From Halobellus rarus (lineage in GTDB: Archaea; Halobacteriota; Halobacteria; Halobacteriales; Haloferacaceae), in assembly GCF_024494595.1 (NCBI RefSeq), contig NZ_JANHDI010000014.1:62001-126000 (forward strand): a stretch of DNA of 64,000 nt, in the 5' to 3' direction. A model generated the notes under the pieces. The model was not told the DNA's origin. It was given only the letters and a program-made list of their open reading frames with translations, and made no database searches. Each line of letters opens with the position of its first letter. Positions within the stretch are counted from its first letter, which is position 1. Shown here one piece after another: positions 34,887 to 43,638 of the stretch. The position numbers and the translations under genes were made by a program.

Positions 34887-37130
34887 ATGGGACTCGACGA
34901 CGACGCGAGGGAGTATCACCGCGAGGAACCGCCCGGCAAGATCGAGATATCGACGACGAAGCCGACGAACACCCAGCGGGACCTCTCGCTGGCGTACTCG
35001 CCCGGCGTCGCCGCGCCGTGTCGCGACATCGACGCGGATCCGACGCGCGCCTACGAGTACACCGCGAAGGGGAACCTCGTCGGCGTGGTCTCCAACGGCA
35101 GCGCCGTCCTCGGCCTCGGCGACATCGGCGCGCAGGCGTCGAAGCCCGTGATGGAGGGGAAGGGCGTCCTGTTCAAGCGCTTCGCCGACATCGACGTCTT
35201 CGACATCGAACTCGACCTCGAAGACCCCGACGAGATCGTCGACACCGTGCGGGCGATGGAGCCGACGTTCGGCGGCATCAACCTCGAGGACATCAAGGCC
35301 CCCGAGTGCTTCGAGATCGAGTCCCGCCTCCGCGAGGAGGTCGACATCCCCGTCTTCCACGACGACCAACACGGCACGGCGATCATCTCCGGCGCGGCGC
35401 TCGTGAACGCCGTCGACATCGTCGATAAGGAGTTCGAGGATCTGAAAGTGGTCTTCTCGGGCGCTGGCGCGGCCGCGATCGCGACGGCGCGGTTCTACAC
35501 CACACTCGGCGTGCGCAAGGAGAACATCGTGATGTGCGATTCCTCGGGCGTGATCGGGACCGACCGCGAGGACCTCAACCAGTTCAAATCGGAGTTCGCG
35601 TCCGACGTCGAGGCCGACACGCTCGCGGAGGCGATGGAGGGTGCCGACGTCTTCGTCGGTCTCTCGGTCGGCGGGATCGTCTCCCAGGAGATGGTCGCGT
35701 CGATGGCCGAGAACCCCGCCGTCTTCGCGATGGCGAACCCGACTCCCGAAATCGACTACGAGGAGGCGAAGGACGCCCGCGACGACACGGTCATCATGGC
35801 GACGGGGCGCTCGGACTACCCGAATCAGGTGAACAACGTCCTCGGGTTCCCGTTCATCTTCCGCGGCGCGCTCGACGTGCGCGCGACGGAGATCAACGAG
35901 GAGATGAAGCGCGCGGCCGCGGAGGCGCTCGCGGACCTGGCGCGACAGGACGTCCCCGACGCCGTCGTCAAGGCCTACGGCGACCAACCGCTGCAGTTCG
36001 GCCCCGATTACGTGATCCCGAAACCGCTCGATCCTCGCGTGCTCTTCGAGGTGGCCCCCGCCATCGCGAGAGCGGCGATGGACTCCGGCTGTGCCCGGAC
36101 CGAGGTCGACCTCGACGCCTACGAGGAACGGCTGGAGGCGCGTCTCGGCAAGTCCCGCGAGATGATGCGCGTCGTCCTCAACAAGGCGAAGTCCGACCCC
36201 AAGCGGGTCGCGCTCGCGGAGGGCGGCGACGAGAAGATGATCCGCGCGGCCTACCAGATGCGGGAGCAGGGGATCGCCCACCCGGTCCTCGTCGGCGACG
36301 CCGACGAGATCGCCGGCACGGCTGCAGAGCTCGGCCTGGAGTTCGAGCCCGAGATCGTCGACCCCCGGAGCGGCGACTGGGACCGCTACGCCGACCGCCT
36401 GTACGAACTGCGGCAGCGCGAGGGCGTCACCAAGCGCGAGGCGCACGAACTCATCCGCGGCGACAGCAACTACTTCGCCAGCGTGATGGTCGAGGAGGGC
36501 GACGCCGACGCGATGCTGACGGGGCTGACCCACCACTACCCCTCGGCGCTGCGGCCGCCGCTGTCGATCATCGGCACCGCGCCGGACGCCGAGTACGCGG
36601 CCGGAGTCTATCTGCTGACGTTCAAGAACCGGGTCATCTTCGCCGCCGACACGACGGTCAACCTCGATCCCGACTCGGACGTGCTCGCGGAGATCACGAA
36701 ACACACCGCGGAACTGGCCCGGCGGTTCAACGTCGAACCCCGCGCGGCGATGCTGTCGTACTCGAACTTCGGGAGCGTCGACAACGCGGGCACGCGGAAG
36801 ATCCGCGACGCCGTCTCCGACCTCCACGCCGACGAGGAGGTCGACTTCCCGATCGACGGGGAGATGCAGGCCGACACCGCCGTCGTCGAGGACATCCTCG
36901 CGGGGACCTACGAGTTCTCCGACCTCGATCAGCCCGCGAACGTCCTCGTCTTCCCGAACCTCGAATCGGGCAACATCGGCTACAAGCTCCTGCAGCGCCT
37001 CGGCGGCGCGGAGGCCATCGGCCCGATGCTCGTCGGGATGGACAAGCCCGTCCACGTCCTCCAGCGCGGCGACGAGGTGAAGGACATCGTCAACCTCGCC
37101 GGCGTCGCCGTCGTCGACGCCCAGGAGTAA
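34887..37130 (+). CDS. maeB: NADP-dependent malic enzyme (malic-PTA fusion type)
   Basis: This enzyme oxidatively decarboxylates malate to pyruvate. The 747 residues comprise a malic enzyme domain (about 1-425; [11 protein letters not shown] with the catalytic Tyr, [32 protein letters not shown], dinucleotide site [14 protein letters not shown]) and a phosphotransacetylase-like domain (about 426-747; [35 protein letters not shown]). The latter is probably regulatory, as in other MaeB proteins. The full length is normal for the fusion family. Confidence 0.95.
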   Translation: MGLDDDAREYHREEPPGKIEISTTKPTNTQRDLSLAYSPGVAAPCRDIDADPTRAYEYTAKGNLVGVVSNGSAVLGLGDIGAQASKPVMEGKGVLFKRFADIDVFDIELDLEDPDEIVDTVRAMEPTFGGINLEDIKAPECFEIESRLREEVDIPVFHDDQHGTAIISGAALVNAVDIVDKEFEDLKVVFSGAGAAAIATARFYTTLGVRKENIVMCDSSGVIGTDREDLNQFKSEFASDVEADTLAEAMEGADVFVGLSVGGIVSQEMVASMAENPAVFAMANPTPEIDYEEAKDARDDTVIMATGRSDYPNQVNNVLGFPFIFRGALDVRATEINEEMKRAAAEALADLARQDVPDAVVKAYGDQPLQFGPDYVIPKPLDPRVLFEVAPAIARAAMDSGCARTEVDLDAYEERLEARLGKSREMMRVVLNKAKSDPKRVALAEGGDEKMIRAAYQMREQGIAHPVLVGDADEIAGTAAELGLEFEPEIVDPRSGDWDRYADRLYELRQREGVTKREAHELIRGDSNYFASVMVEEGDADAMLTGLTHHYPSALRPPLSIIGTAPDAEYAAGVYLLTFKNRVIFAADTTVNLDPDSDVLAEITKHTAELARRFNVEPRAAMLSYSNFGSVDNAGTRKIRDAVSDLHADEEVDFPIDGEMQADTAVVEDILAGTYEFSDLDQPANVLVFPNLESGNIGYKLLQRLGGAEAIGPMLVGMDKPVHVLQRGDEVKDIVNLAGVAVVDAQE

Positions 37131-37172
37131 CGGCCGGAGTCCCGGCCGTCGATCCGGGGCCGGCGCACCGAC

Positions 37173-37847
37173 TCAGTCGCTCGCCCGGCCCTCGAACCGC
37201 GACGGCGGCGGGTACTGCGGATCGGCGTTGTCGGTTCCCTCCTCCGGAACCGCGGCGGCTCCGGCCTCGCCGGCGTCGATCGGGTCCGGGACCACGCAGC
37301 GGTCCGGTCGGCGGTTGACGTGCGCGTAGTCGCCGGGGGCGTTCGCGAGGGGGTGGGCGGGGTTCTCCCGGCCGTCGATCCGGGCCGCCCGGAGCTCCTC
37401 GAACCCGGCGATCCGCGCGCAGATCCCCCGCCAGTGAGATTCGCTGCCGGACGGGATCCGCTCGCGGCCGGTCGGTCGCCACTCGGCGTCGCCGGCGGAC
37501 CCGGCCAGCACCTCGCCGTTCACCGCGGCCGCGAGGTGGTCGTGATCGACGAGGACGCCGACGCGTGCGTCCGAGGGCGTTCGGGCGGCGAGGACGTCCA
37601 GGCCGAGGTGCAGCGCGCGATACTCCGCGACGTTGTTGTTCGGGGCGGTGTCGGGCAGGGAGACCCGCGCGACGCGGGTGCCGTCCCGCGCCTCGATCAC
37701 CGCGCCCAGGCCGCCGCCGTCGCGGCGATACGACCCGTCGGTCGCGACGTAGAAGTGTCGGTGGTGGGTGCGCGGCGGGTGCGCGATGTGTGGCGTCGGC
37801 GAGTCGTCGAACAGGTCACGGAGCGTCGGACGGCCGTGAGCGGCCAT
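37173..37847 (-). CDS. ribonuclease H-like protein (RNase HI fold)
   Basis: This 224-residue protein has an RNase H core: VATDGSYRRDGGG (D37), NNNVAEYRALHLGL (E75), and GVLVDHDHLA (D101 or D103). The position of the fourth acidic residue reads NPAHPLAN, giving His165 instead of Asp. The N-terminus has several His residues, and the C-terminal 55 residues are an acidic/Pro tail unlike the core. It may still cleave RNA-DNA hybrids, since the fourth carboxylate varies in some families. Confidence 0.75.
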   Translation of the reverse strand: MAAHGRPTLRDLFDDSPTPHIAHPPRTHHRHFYVATDGSYRRDGGGLGAVIEARDGTRVARVSLPDTAPNNNVAEYRALHLGLDVLAARTPSDARVGVLVDHDHLAAAVNGEVLAGSAGDAEWRPTGRERIPSGSESHWRGICARIAGFEELRAARIDGRENPAHPLANAPGDYAHVNRRPDRCVVPDPIDAGEAGAAAVPEEGTDNADPQYPPPSRFEGRASD

Positions 37848-37945
37848 ACCTCCGCTAGTTCGTGCGCGTTCTTAAAGATATCTCAGCGAACGGGGTCGAC
37901 AGACTCGCCGCAATAGTTAGACGGCGGGGAGACGAACCGTCGTGT

Positions 37946-38467
37946 ATGGCCCGAATCCAGTCCCTGACGGCGCGCGAGTTGATGACGACGGACGTCGAGA
38001 CCGTCTCGCCCGACGACGACGTGAGCGAGGTGCTCGGGCGACTCGCTCGCGCTGACTTCAACGGCTTCCCCGTGGTCGACGAGGGCGCGGTCGTCGGCAT
38101 CGTCACCCAGCACGACCTCGTCGACCTGTTTCAGACGAAGGACCGGACGCTGTGGATCCCCGTCGGCTTCCCCCCGTTCCTGGAGACGCTCACCTACGCG
38201 GTCGACGTCTCCTGGGACGACTTAGACCTGGGGATCGACCTCCTGCGGAACACGAACAAGCCCATCCGGGAGGTGATGACCGAAGACGTGGTGACCGTCG
38301 CCCCCGAGGCGTCGCTCGACGAGATCCTGGACCTCATCGCGGACGAGGAGCGCGACATCAACCGACTGCCGGTCGTCGAAGACGGCGCGCTCGTCGGGAT
38401 CGTCGCTCGACAGGACGTTATCCGGGCGATCCGGGACGAGCGGCGGGCGGAAAGCGAGAACGCCTGA
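37946..38467 (+). CDS. CBS-domain pair protein
   Basis: This 173-residue protein is made of two CBS domains: LMTTDVETVSPDDDVSEVLGRLARADFNGFPVVDEGAVVGIVTQHDL and VMTEDVVTVAPEASLDEILDLIADEERDINRLPVVEDGALVGIVARQDV. An intervening helix region WIPVGFPPFLETLTYAVDVSW is typical of archaeal members. It probably senses an adenine nucleotide. No effector domain is fused. ATG 37946 is used, as the longer frame from 37862 is not supported. Confidence 0.88.
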   Translation: MARIQSLTARELMTTDVETVSPDDDVSEVLGRLARADFNGFPVVDEGAVVGIVTQHDLVDLFQTKDRTLWIPVGFPPFLETLTYAVDVSWDDLDLGIDLLRNTNKPIREVMTEDVVTVAPEASLDEILDLIADEERDINRLPVVEDGALVGIVARQDVIRAIRDERRAESENA

Positions 38468-38488
38468 ACCGCCTCCCGAACGATCGAC

Positions 38489-38764
38489 TCAGAGCACTTC
38501 TTCGCCGCGCTTCTCGTTGAGCGCGTCGCTCACGAGGAACGCGCCCTGGTCGCCGAAGCCGTAGGTGGTGGCGTTCGCGCCGCCGTCGACGACGACGGCC
38601 AGTCGGCCGCGGTAGGAGTCATCGCCGGCCTCGTATCCGTCGACGACGATCACGGGAAAGTCGTCGAGGGAAAACCGATCGCCGAAGCTGTAGTAGTCGT
38701 TGAACGCGTTCTCCACCTGGTCGAGTTCCTCGTCGGTCGGTGGCCGATAACTCGAACCGTCCAT
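38489..38764 (-). CDS. haloarchaeal hypothetical protein
   Basis: This 91-residue acidic protein (from MDGSSYRPP) has a helical N-terminus (DEELDQVENAFNDYYSFGDRF) and a beta-rich remainder (FPVIVVDGYEAGDDSYRGRLAVVVDGG). No named domain was recognised. It is convergent with the CBS gene. Confidence 0.6.
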   Translation of the reverse strand: MDGSSYRPPTDEELDQVENAFNDYYSFGDRFSLDDFPVIVVDGYEAGDDSYRGRLAVVVDGGANATTYGFGDQGAFLVSDALNEKRGEEVL

Positions 38765-38844
38765 ACCGCGGTCATCGACGCACCAATACATAAAACGTCG
38801 CCGGCGAACGAAACGTTGAGAACACCCGGGACCCCACTGTCCCT

Positions 38845-39774
38845 GTGACCCGGTACCGCAACCTGCTCTTATTCGTCCTCCTGGCCGCCGCGTGGGGGTC
38901 GGCGTTCATGGCGATCAAGGCCGGCCTCGCGTACATCCCGCCGGTCCTCTTCGCGGCGCTCCGGTACGACATCGCCGGGGTGCTGATGCTCGCGTACGCC
39001 CTTTACGCCACCGACGACCCGCTCCCGCGGACGCGGGGACAGTGGACGCTCGTCGGCATCGGGGCGACGCTCCTCATCGCCGGCTACCACACGCTGCTCT
39101 TCATCGGCGAGACCGATCCGGCCGTCACGTCGGCCGCGGCGGCCGTCATCGTGAGTCTCAGCCCCGTCCTGACGACCGGCTTCGCCCGACTGTTCCTCCC
39201 CAAGGAGCGACTCACGGCCGTCGGAATCGCGGGCCTGCTTCTCGGCCTCGTCGGCGTCGTGATCCTGTCGAACCCCGATCCCCAGAACCTCCTGGCCGGC
39301 GGCGCCGTCGCGAAACTCCTGATCTTCGGGGCCGCCGCGGCGTTCGCGCTCGGGTCGGTGCTGACCCGTCGGGTCGAGGCCGAACTCCCGATCGAGACGA
39401 TGGAGGCGTGGTCGATGGTGGGCGGCGCGCTCATCATGCACGTGGTGAGCCTCGGGATGGGCGAGTCCCTGGGGGACGTCGCCTGGACCGCCGAGTCGCT
39501 GGCGGCGCTCGCGTACCTCTCGGTCGTCGCGAGCGCGCTCGGCTTCCTCATCTACTTCGACCTGCTGGAGCGGCTCGGGGCGATCGAGATCAACCTCGTC
39601 TCCTACGTCGCGCCGGTCTCCGCCGCGCTCGCGGGATGGGCGGTCCTCGATGAGGTCCCGACCGTCTACACCGTCGTCGGCTTCTTCGTCATCTTCGTCG
39701 GATTCCTGCTCCTGAAGCGACGGGCGATCCGCGCGGAGGTGCCGCGGCTCCGGAAGATGGTGTCGCGGTCGTAG
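38845..39774 (+). CDS. EamA family (DMT superfamily) transporter
   Basis: This 309-residue protein has ten membrane helices in two EamA repeats: LLAAAWGSAFMAIKAGLAYIPPVLFAALRYD near the start, and LGFLIYFDLLERLGAIEINLVSYVAPVSAALAGWAVLDE in the second half. It starts with GTG. It is a metabolite exporter by family, with unknown substrate. Confidence 0.9.
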   Translation: MTRYRNLLLFVLLAAAWGSAFMAIKAGLAYIPPVLFAALRYDIAGVLMLAYALYATDDPLPRTRGQWTLVGIGATLLIAGYHTLLFIGETDPAVTSAAAAVIVSLSPVLTTGFARLFLPKERLTAVGIAGLLLGLVGVVILSNPDPQNLLAGGAVAKLLIFGAAAAFALGSVLTRRVEAELPIETMEAWSMVGGALIMHVVSLGMGESLGDVAWTAESLAALAYLSVVASALGFLIYFDLLERLGAIEINLVSYVAPVSAALAGWAVLDEVPTVYTVVGFFVIFVGFLLLKRRAIRAEVPRLRKMVSRS

Positions 39775-39840
39775 TCTCGGGGAAAGTCGGTCGAGCGGCC
39801 GGGCTGGGTCGAATAACTGCGGTCGAATGCTGAACGACGG

Positions 39841-40455
39841 TTACAGGTCGACGTCTTCGGTCGCGAACGCGCCCTCGTCGACCTCGGGGTCGTACTCCTC
39901 CACCGCCGTGAGGACCATCTCCAGGGTGGCTTTCGGACTCCAGCGCGCGGTGTTGACCGAGAGGTCGTAGAAGGACTGATCGGAGATGTCGATGTCGTAG
40001 TAGGACTTGTACCGACCGGCCTCGCTGACCTCGCGGACGCGCATCTCCGCCTCCATCTCTTCGCGATCGCGCGTCCTGTCGACGCGGACCTCGTCCGGGG
40101 CGTCGAGCCAGATGCGGAGGTCCGCGCGGTTGCCGGCGATCCACCCGGCGAGCCGCGATTCGAGGATGAACGGCTTGCTCGACGCGCCCCACTTCTCGGC
40201 GATCGTCCGGAGACGACGGTCCAGCGCGCGGTCGATCTCGTCGGTCTCGTCGGTCTTCGCGATGAGTTGCGAGAGCGACATATCCCGCTCCTCGGCGAGG
40301 TCGCGGAAGATGTCCCCGCCGGAGACGTACCCGCAGTCGAGCGCGGCCGAGAGCCCCTCACAGAGCGTCGTCGCACCGCACCCGGGCGGCCCCGAGACGG
40401 TGATGAAGAGGTTGCTGTCGACCGACCGCGCCGTCGGGACGTCGTCGTCTGTCAT
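39841..40455 (-). CDS. cytidylate kinase-like protein with altered P-loop
   Basis: This 204-residue nucleoside-monophosphate-kinase fold protein is close to archaeal CMP kinase (YVSGGDIFRDLAEERDMSLSQLI, LESRLAGWIAGNRADLRIWLDAP, YYDIDISDQSFYDLSVNTARWS). The P-loop reads SGPPGCGATT (about residues 21-30), so Ala28 replaces the Walker A lysine. It may be a paralogue with altered or lost kinase activity. ATG 40455 is chosen. The upstream region is a divergent promoter shared with the DUF1684 gene. Confidence 0.8.
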   Translation of the reverse strand: MTDDDVPTARSVDSNLFITVSGPPGCGATTLCEGLSAALDCGYVSGGDIFRDLAEERDMSLSQLIAKTDETDEIDRALDRRLRTIAEKWGASSKPFILESRLAGWIAGNRADLRIWLDAPDEVRVDRTRDREEMEAEMRVREVSEAGRYKSYYDIDISDQSFYDLSVNTARWSPKATLEMVLTAVEEYDPEVDEGAFATEDVDL

Positions 40456-40649
40456 AGACGTTGAGGACTTACCACCGAACCACAAAAAGCCGCGGGACCT
40501 CGCGCCGCTTCGATGGATGAGAGCACGTCACGGACGACCGCGTCGCTGGCGTATGATCGAATCGGAACGACGCCTGCGAGCATCGATAACCGCCGTCGCC
40601 GGCGGCTCGGAACCGTCAGACGTTACGGCGCGGCGCGCGTGCGTCCGGT

Positions 40650-41240
40650 ATGACCGACGACGAAGACGAGACGATCGAAGAAAACGCCGCGACCGACGAG
40701 GACTACGTTTCGGAACTCCGGCGGAACCGCGCGGAGAAGGACGACTTCTTCGGCTCCCATCCACAGTCGCCGATTCCGCCGGAACACCGCGACGGTTTCG
40801 ACGGCCTGGATTACTTCGCGCCCGCACCGGAGCACCGCGTCGACGCGACCGTGGAGACGCACGCGGACCCGGAGCCGGTCCCGATGGAGACGACCGCGGA
40901 CAACGAGGTTCGGTACGTCCGCGTCGTCACCTTCGAGTTCGGTCTCGCCGGCGGGACCCACCGGCTTCACGGCTACAAACAGCGCCCGGAAGACGAGGAG
41001 GAGCCCATCTTCGTCCCGTTCCGCGATAAGACCACCGGGCAGGAGACCTACCGCGGCGGCCGCTACCTCGAACTCCACCCGGCTGGAGAGCTCGACGACG
41101 GCGAGACGGTCACTCTCGACTTCAACCTCGCGTACACGCCGTTCTGCGCGTTCAGCGAGACGTTCGAGTGCCCGCTGCCGCCGGAAGAGAACTGGTTAGA
41201 GGCGGCCGTCCGCGCCGGCGAGAAAAGCTGGCGGCCCTGA
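40650..41240 (+). CDS. DUF1684 domain protein
   Basis: This 196-residue soluble protein matches the DUF1684 pattern: LRRNRAEKDDFFGSHPQSPIPPEHRDGFDGLDYF at the start, then GGRYLELHPAGELDDGETVTLDFNLAYTPFCAFSETFECPLPPEENWLEAAVRAGEK. The conserved AYTPFCAFS and CPLPPEEN segments define the family, whose biochemical role is unknown. Confidence 0.88.
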   Translation: MTDDEDETIEENAATDEDYVSELRRNRAEKDDFFGSHPQSPIPPEHRDGFDGLDYFAPAPEHRVDATVETHADPEPVPMETTADNEVRYVRVVTFEFGLAGGTHRLHGYKQRPEDEEEPIFVPFRDKTTGQETYRGGRYLELHPAGELDDGETVTLDFNLAYTPFCAFSETFECPLPPEENWLEAAVRAGEKSWRP

Positions 41241-41282
41241 GCTCGGAACCGGCGTGAGAGGACCGCCGGCAGTGACCCGTGT

Positions 41283-41321
41283 TACCGAAAGTTCATAACA
41301 ACGCTTCGACTACTTTCGGTA
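41283..41321 (+). promoter_or_regulatory. inverted repeat in the HTH-10 gene promoter
   Basis: The perfect 10-base arms TACCGAAAGT (41283-41292) and ACTTTCGGTA (41312-41321) are spaced 19 bases apart, just before ATG 41330. They straddle the expected TATA and start-site region and are a candidate operator. Confidence 0.6.
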
Positions 41322-41329
41322 GATCCTCG

Positions 41330-42028
41330 ATGGCCAACGAGTCCTCCTCCGACCGGGACGACCCGGTCTCCGAAGTCGAGTTCACCCTGCGTGGCTCGAA
41401 GTATCCGTTCGTCGCCCTCTCGGACGCCGAAAACTGCACGGTGGAACTCGTCGGGATGCTTCCCCGCGAGGGGGACCGGTACGCGGAGTTCTTCAACGTG
41501 AACGGCGCGGATCCCCAGCGCGTCCTCGCGCTCACCGAGGAGTACGAGACCGTCGAGTCATCGCTTCTCAGCTCCTACGACGACGTGTCGCTCTTCGAGT
41601 TCCTCGTCGCCGACGGCTGCCCGGCGCAGCGTCTCGGTGCCCTCGGCGGACTCCCGCGGACGGCCAGAGCGGCGGACGGCGAGGGCCGTCTCGTCGCGGA
41701 GGTCCCGGCGCAGTACGACACCAGGGCGGTCATCGAGGGGTTTCTCGACGCGTATCCCGACGCCGAACTGACCGGAATACGCGAAAAGGAGACCATCGAG
41801 CCGATGTTCAGCGGGGGGACGTATCAGCAGCTGCTGTCGACGCAGCTGACCGAAAAGCAGCGGGAGGTCATTCAGACCGCCTTCGAGGCGGGGTACTACG
41901 ACTGGCCACGGGAGGCGACCGGCGAGGACGTCGCGGCGGAGCTCGAAATCGCCTCAGCGACGTTCTCCGAACAGATCCACGCCGCCGAGCGCAAGCTCCT
42001 CTCGGCGCTGTTCGCGGACGCCGAGTGA
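41330..42028 (+). CDS. bacterio-opsin-activator-like HTH-10 transcriptional regulator
   Basis: This 232-residue haloarchaeal regulator has a C-terminal HTH-10 (Bat-type) DNA-binding domain, LTEKQREVIQTAFEAGYYDWPREATGEDVAAELEIASATFSEQIHAAERKLLSALF (about residues 170-228). An N-terminal unclassified sensor region has a conserved AENCTVELVGMLPREGDRYAEFFNV stretch. ATG 41330 is used. An inverted repeat at its promoter hints at autoregulation. Confidence 0.87.
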   Translation: MANESSSDRDDPVSEVEFTLRGSKYPFVALSDAENCTVELVGMLPREGDRYAEFFNVNGADPQRVLALTEEYETVESSLLSSYDDVSLFEFLVADGCPAQRLGALGGLPRTARAADGEGRLVAEVPAQYDTRAVIEGFLDAYPDAELTGIREKETIEPMFSGGTYQQLLSTQLTEKQREVIQTAFEAGYYDWPREATGEDVAAELEIASATFSEQIHAAERKLLSALFADAE

Positions 42029-42035
42029 GGAACCG

Positions 42036-42377
42036 TCACCGCGGGGCGGACCGCGACACGACCGTCCGACCGTCCCCGTAAACGGCCACGTCGCACCCCT
42101 CGTACCGGAAAGTGACCGAGAGCCCGTCGGGTGCACGAGGACGCTCGGAGTCGCCCGTGATCAGGGCGTCGAGGGCGTCGGTGTCGACTACCTCGTACAG
42201 CGGTCGGAGTCGCGTCGGGTCCGTGTGGGTCGCTTCGGCGACCGCCTCGACGACGGTGTGAGAGGGAGATTCGCCGTCTGAATGCGTATAGACGACTTTG
42301 GGGCTGTCCCCCGCGCCGTCGACGCCGGAGCCGGTGCCCGCATCGTCGAGCGGCCGTGGGTCAGAGTGATTAGTCAT
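42036..42377 (-). CDS. HalOD1 output domain protein
   Basis: This 113-residue protein is dominated by a halobacterial output domain 1: SPSHTVVEAVAEATHTDPTRLRPLYEVVDTDALDAL and VTFRYEGCDVAVYGDGRTVV. It is a small signalling-output module found only in haloarchaea, with unknown target. It is convergent with the HTH-10 gene and ends eight bases away. Confidence 0.85.
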   Translation of the reverse strand: MTNHSDPRPLDDAGTGSGVDGAGDSPKVVYTHSDGESPSHTVVEAVAEATHTDPTRLRPLYEVVDTDALDALITGDSERPRAPDGLSVTFRYEGCDVAVYGDGRTVVSRSAPR

Positions 42378-42519
42378 AATGATCTAGACACCTCGTCCTT
42401 AGGACGGGAAGGATATAGGAAACGTCCCTACACATCGAGGGACCGGGAGCGATGGTCGGCCTATCTGGGGGACAGATGCCGGGCGAAAGGCGTTTGGTCC
42501 GGACGGACGACCTTCGGGT

Positions 42520-43611
42520 ATGGACCCGCGAATCCGCGAGCACGCACGGACCGTCGCCGACCACTCCACGGGTATCGAATCCGGCGACCGCGTGGTGATC
42601 AGCGCGCCGGCGGCGGCCGAAGACCTGGTGGTCGCACTCCACGAGGAGTGCGCCGAGCGCGGGGCACACCCCGTCTCGATCAACAGCGACTCCCGGGCGA
42701 CCCGGGCGTTCCTCCGGAACCACGACGGCGACTTCGAGACGCCGGAGCACCTGCTCGCGATGTACGAGGAGATGGACGTCTACGTCGCCGTCCGCGGGGA
42801 CGTCAACGCCACCGAGACGTCGGACGTCGACCCCGAGCGCAACGCCGCCTACCGCCGCGCGATGAAGCCCGTCCTTCAGGAGCGACTCTCGAAGACGTGG
42901 AGCCTCACGCAGTACCCCACGTCGGGTAACGCGCAACTCGCGGGAATGAGCACGGAAGGCTACGAGGACTTCGTGTGGGACGCCGTCAGCCTCGATTGGG
43001 AGAAACAGCGCGAGCACCAAGAACAGATGGTCGAGATCCTCGACGACGCCGACGAGGTTCGAATCCGGTCGGGCGAGGAGACCGACGTCACGATGAGCCT
43101 CGCGGGCAACGAGACGCTCAACGACTTCGGCGAGGCGAACCTCCCGGGCGGCGAGGTGTTCACCGCGCCCGTCAGAGACGAGGTCGACGGCGAGGTCCAC
43201 TTCGATATGCCGCTGTATCGCCAGGGTCGAGAGATCGAAGACGTGCGCGTCCGCTTCGAGGACGGCCGCGTCGAGTCCTACAGCGCCGGCCGCAACGAGG
43301 ACGTGCTCGACGGCATCTTCGAGACCGACGAGGGCGCGCGCTACCTCGGCGAACTCGGCATCGGGATGAACCGCGCGATCGATCGGTTCACGTACAACAT
43401 GCTCTTCGACGAGAAGATGGGCGACACCGTCCACATGGCCGTCGGCTCGGCGTACCCGGACACCGTCGGCGAGGAGAACGAGCGCAACGAGAGCGCCGAA
43501 CACGTCGATATGATCGTCGATATGAGCGAGGACTCGGTGATCGAGGTCGACGGCGAGGTCGTCCAGCGCGACGGGACGTTCGTCTTCGAGGACGGCTTCG
43601 ACGAGGCCTGA
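42520..43611 (+). CDS. M29 family aminopeptidase
   Basis: This 363-residue dinuclear-metal aminopeptidase is of the thermophilic (AmpS/PepS) type. Metal-ligand segments are visible: FGEANLPGGEVFTAPV (first Glu), ARYLGELGIGMNRAI (second Glu), DEKMGDTVHMAVGSAYP (His) and HVDMIVDMSE (His-Asp). The length is slightly shorter than the bacterial average. It probably trims peptides in the cytoplasm. Confidence 0.92.
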   Translation: MDPRIREHARTVADHSTGIESGDRVVISAPAAAEDLVVALHEECAERGAHPVSINSDSRATRAFLRNHDGDFETPEHLLAMYEEMDVYVAVRGDVNATETSDVDPERNAAYRRAMKPVLQERLSKTWSLTQYPTSGNAQLAGMSTEGYEDFVWDAVSLDWEKQREHQEQMVEILDDADEVRIRSGEETDVTMSLAGNETLNDFGEANLPGGEVFTAPVRDEVDGEVHFDMPLYRQGREIEDVRVRFEDGRVESYSAGRNEDVLDGIFETDEGARYLGELGIGMNRAIDRFTYNMLFDEKMGDTVHMAVGSAYPDTVGEENERNESAEHVDMIVDMSEDSVIEVDGEVVQRDGTFVFEDGFDEA

Positions 43612-43638
43612 GCCGGCTTCGGCCTTCCGTTTCGCCTC

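Noticed and set aside
34674-37055. 793-residue minus-strand frame opposite malic enzyme
   Set aside because: It is the antisense reading of maeB. It has no domains, and the plus-strand protein is unambiguous.
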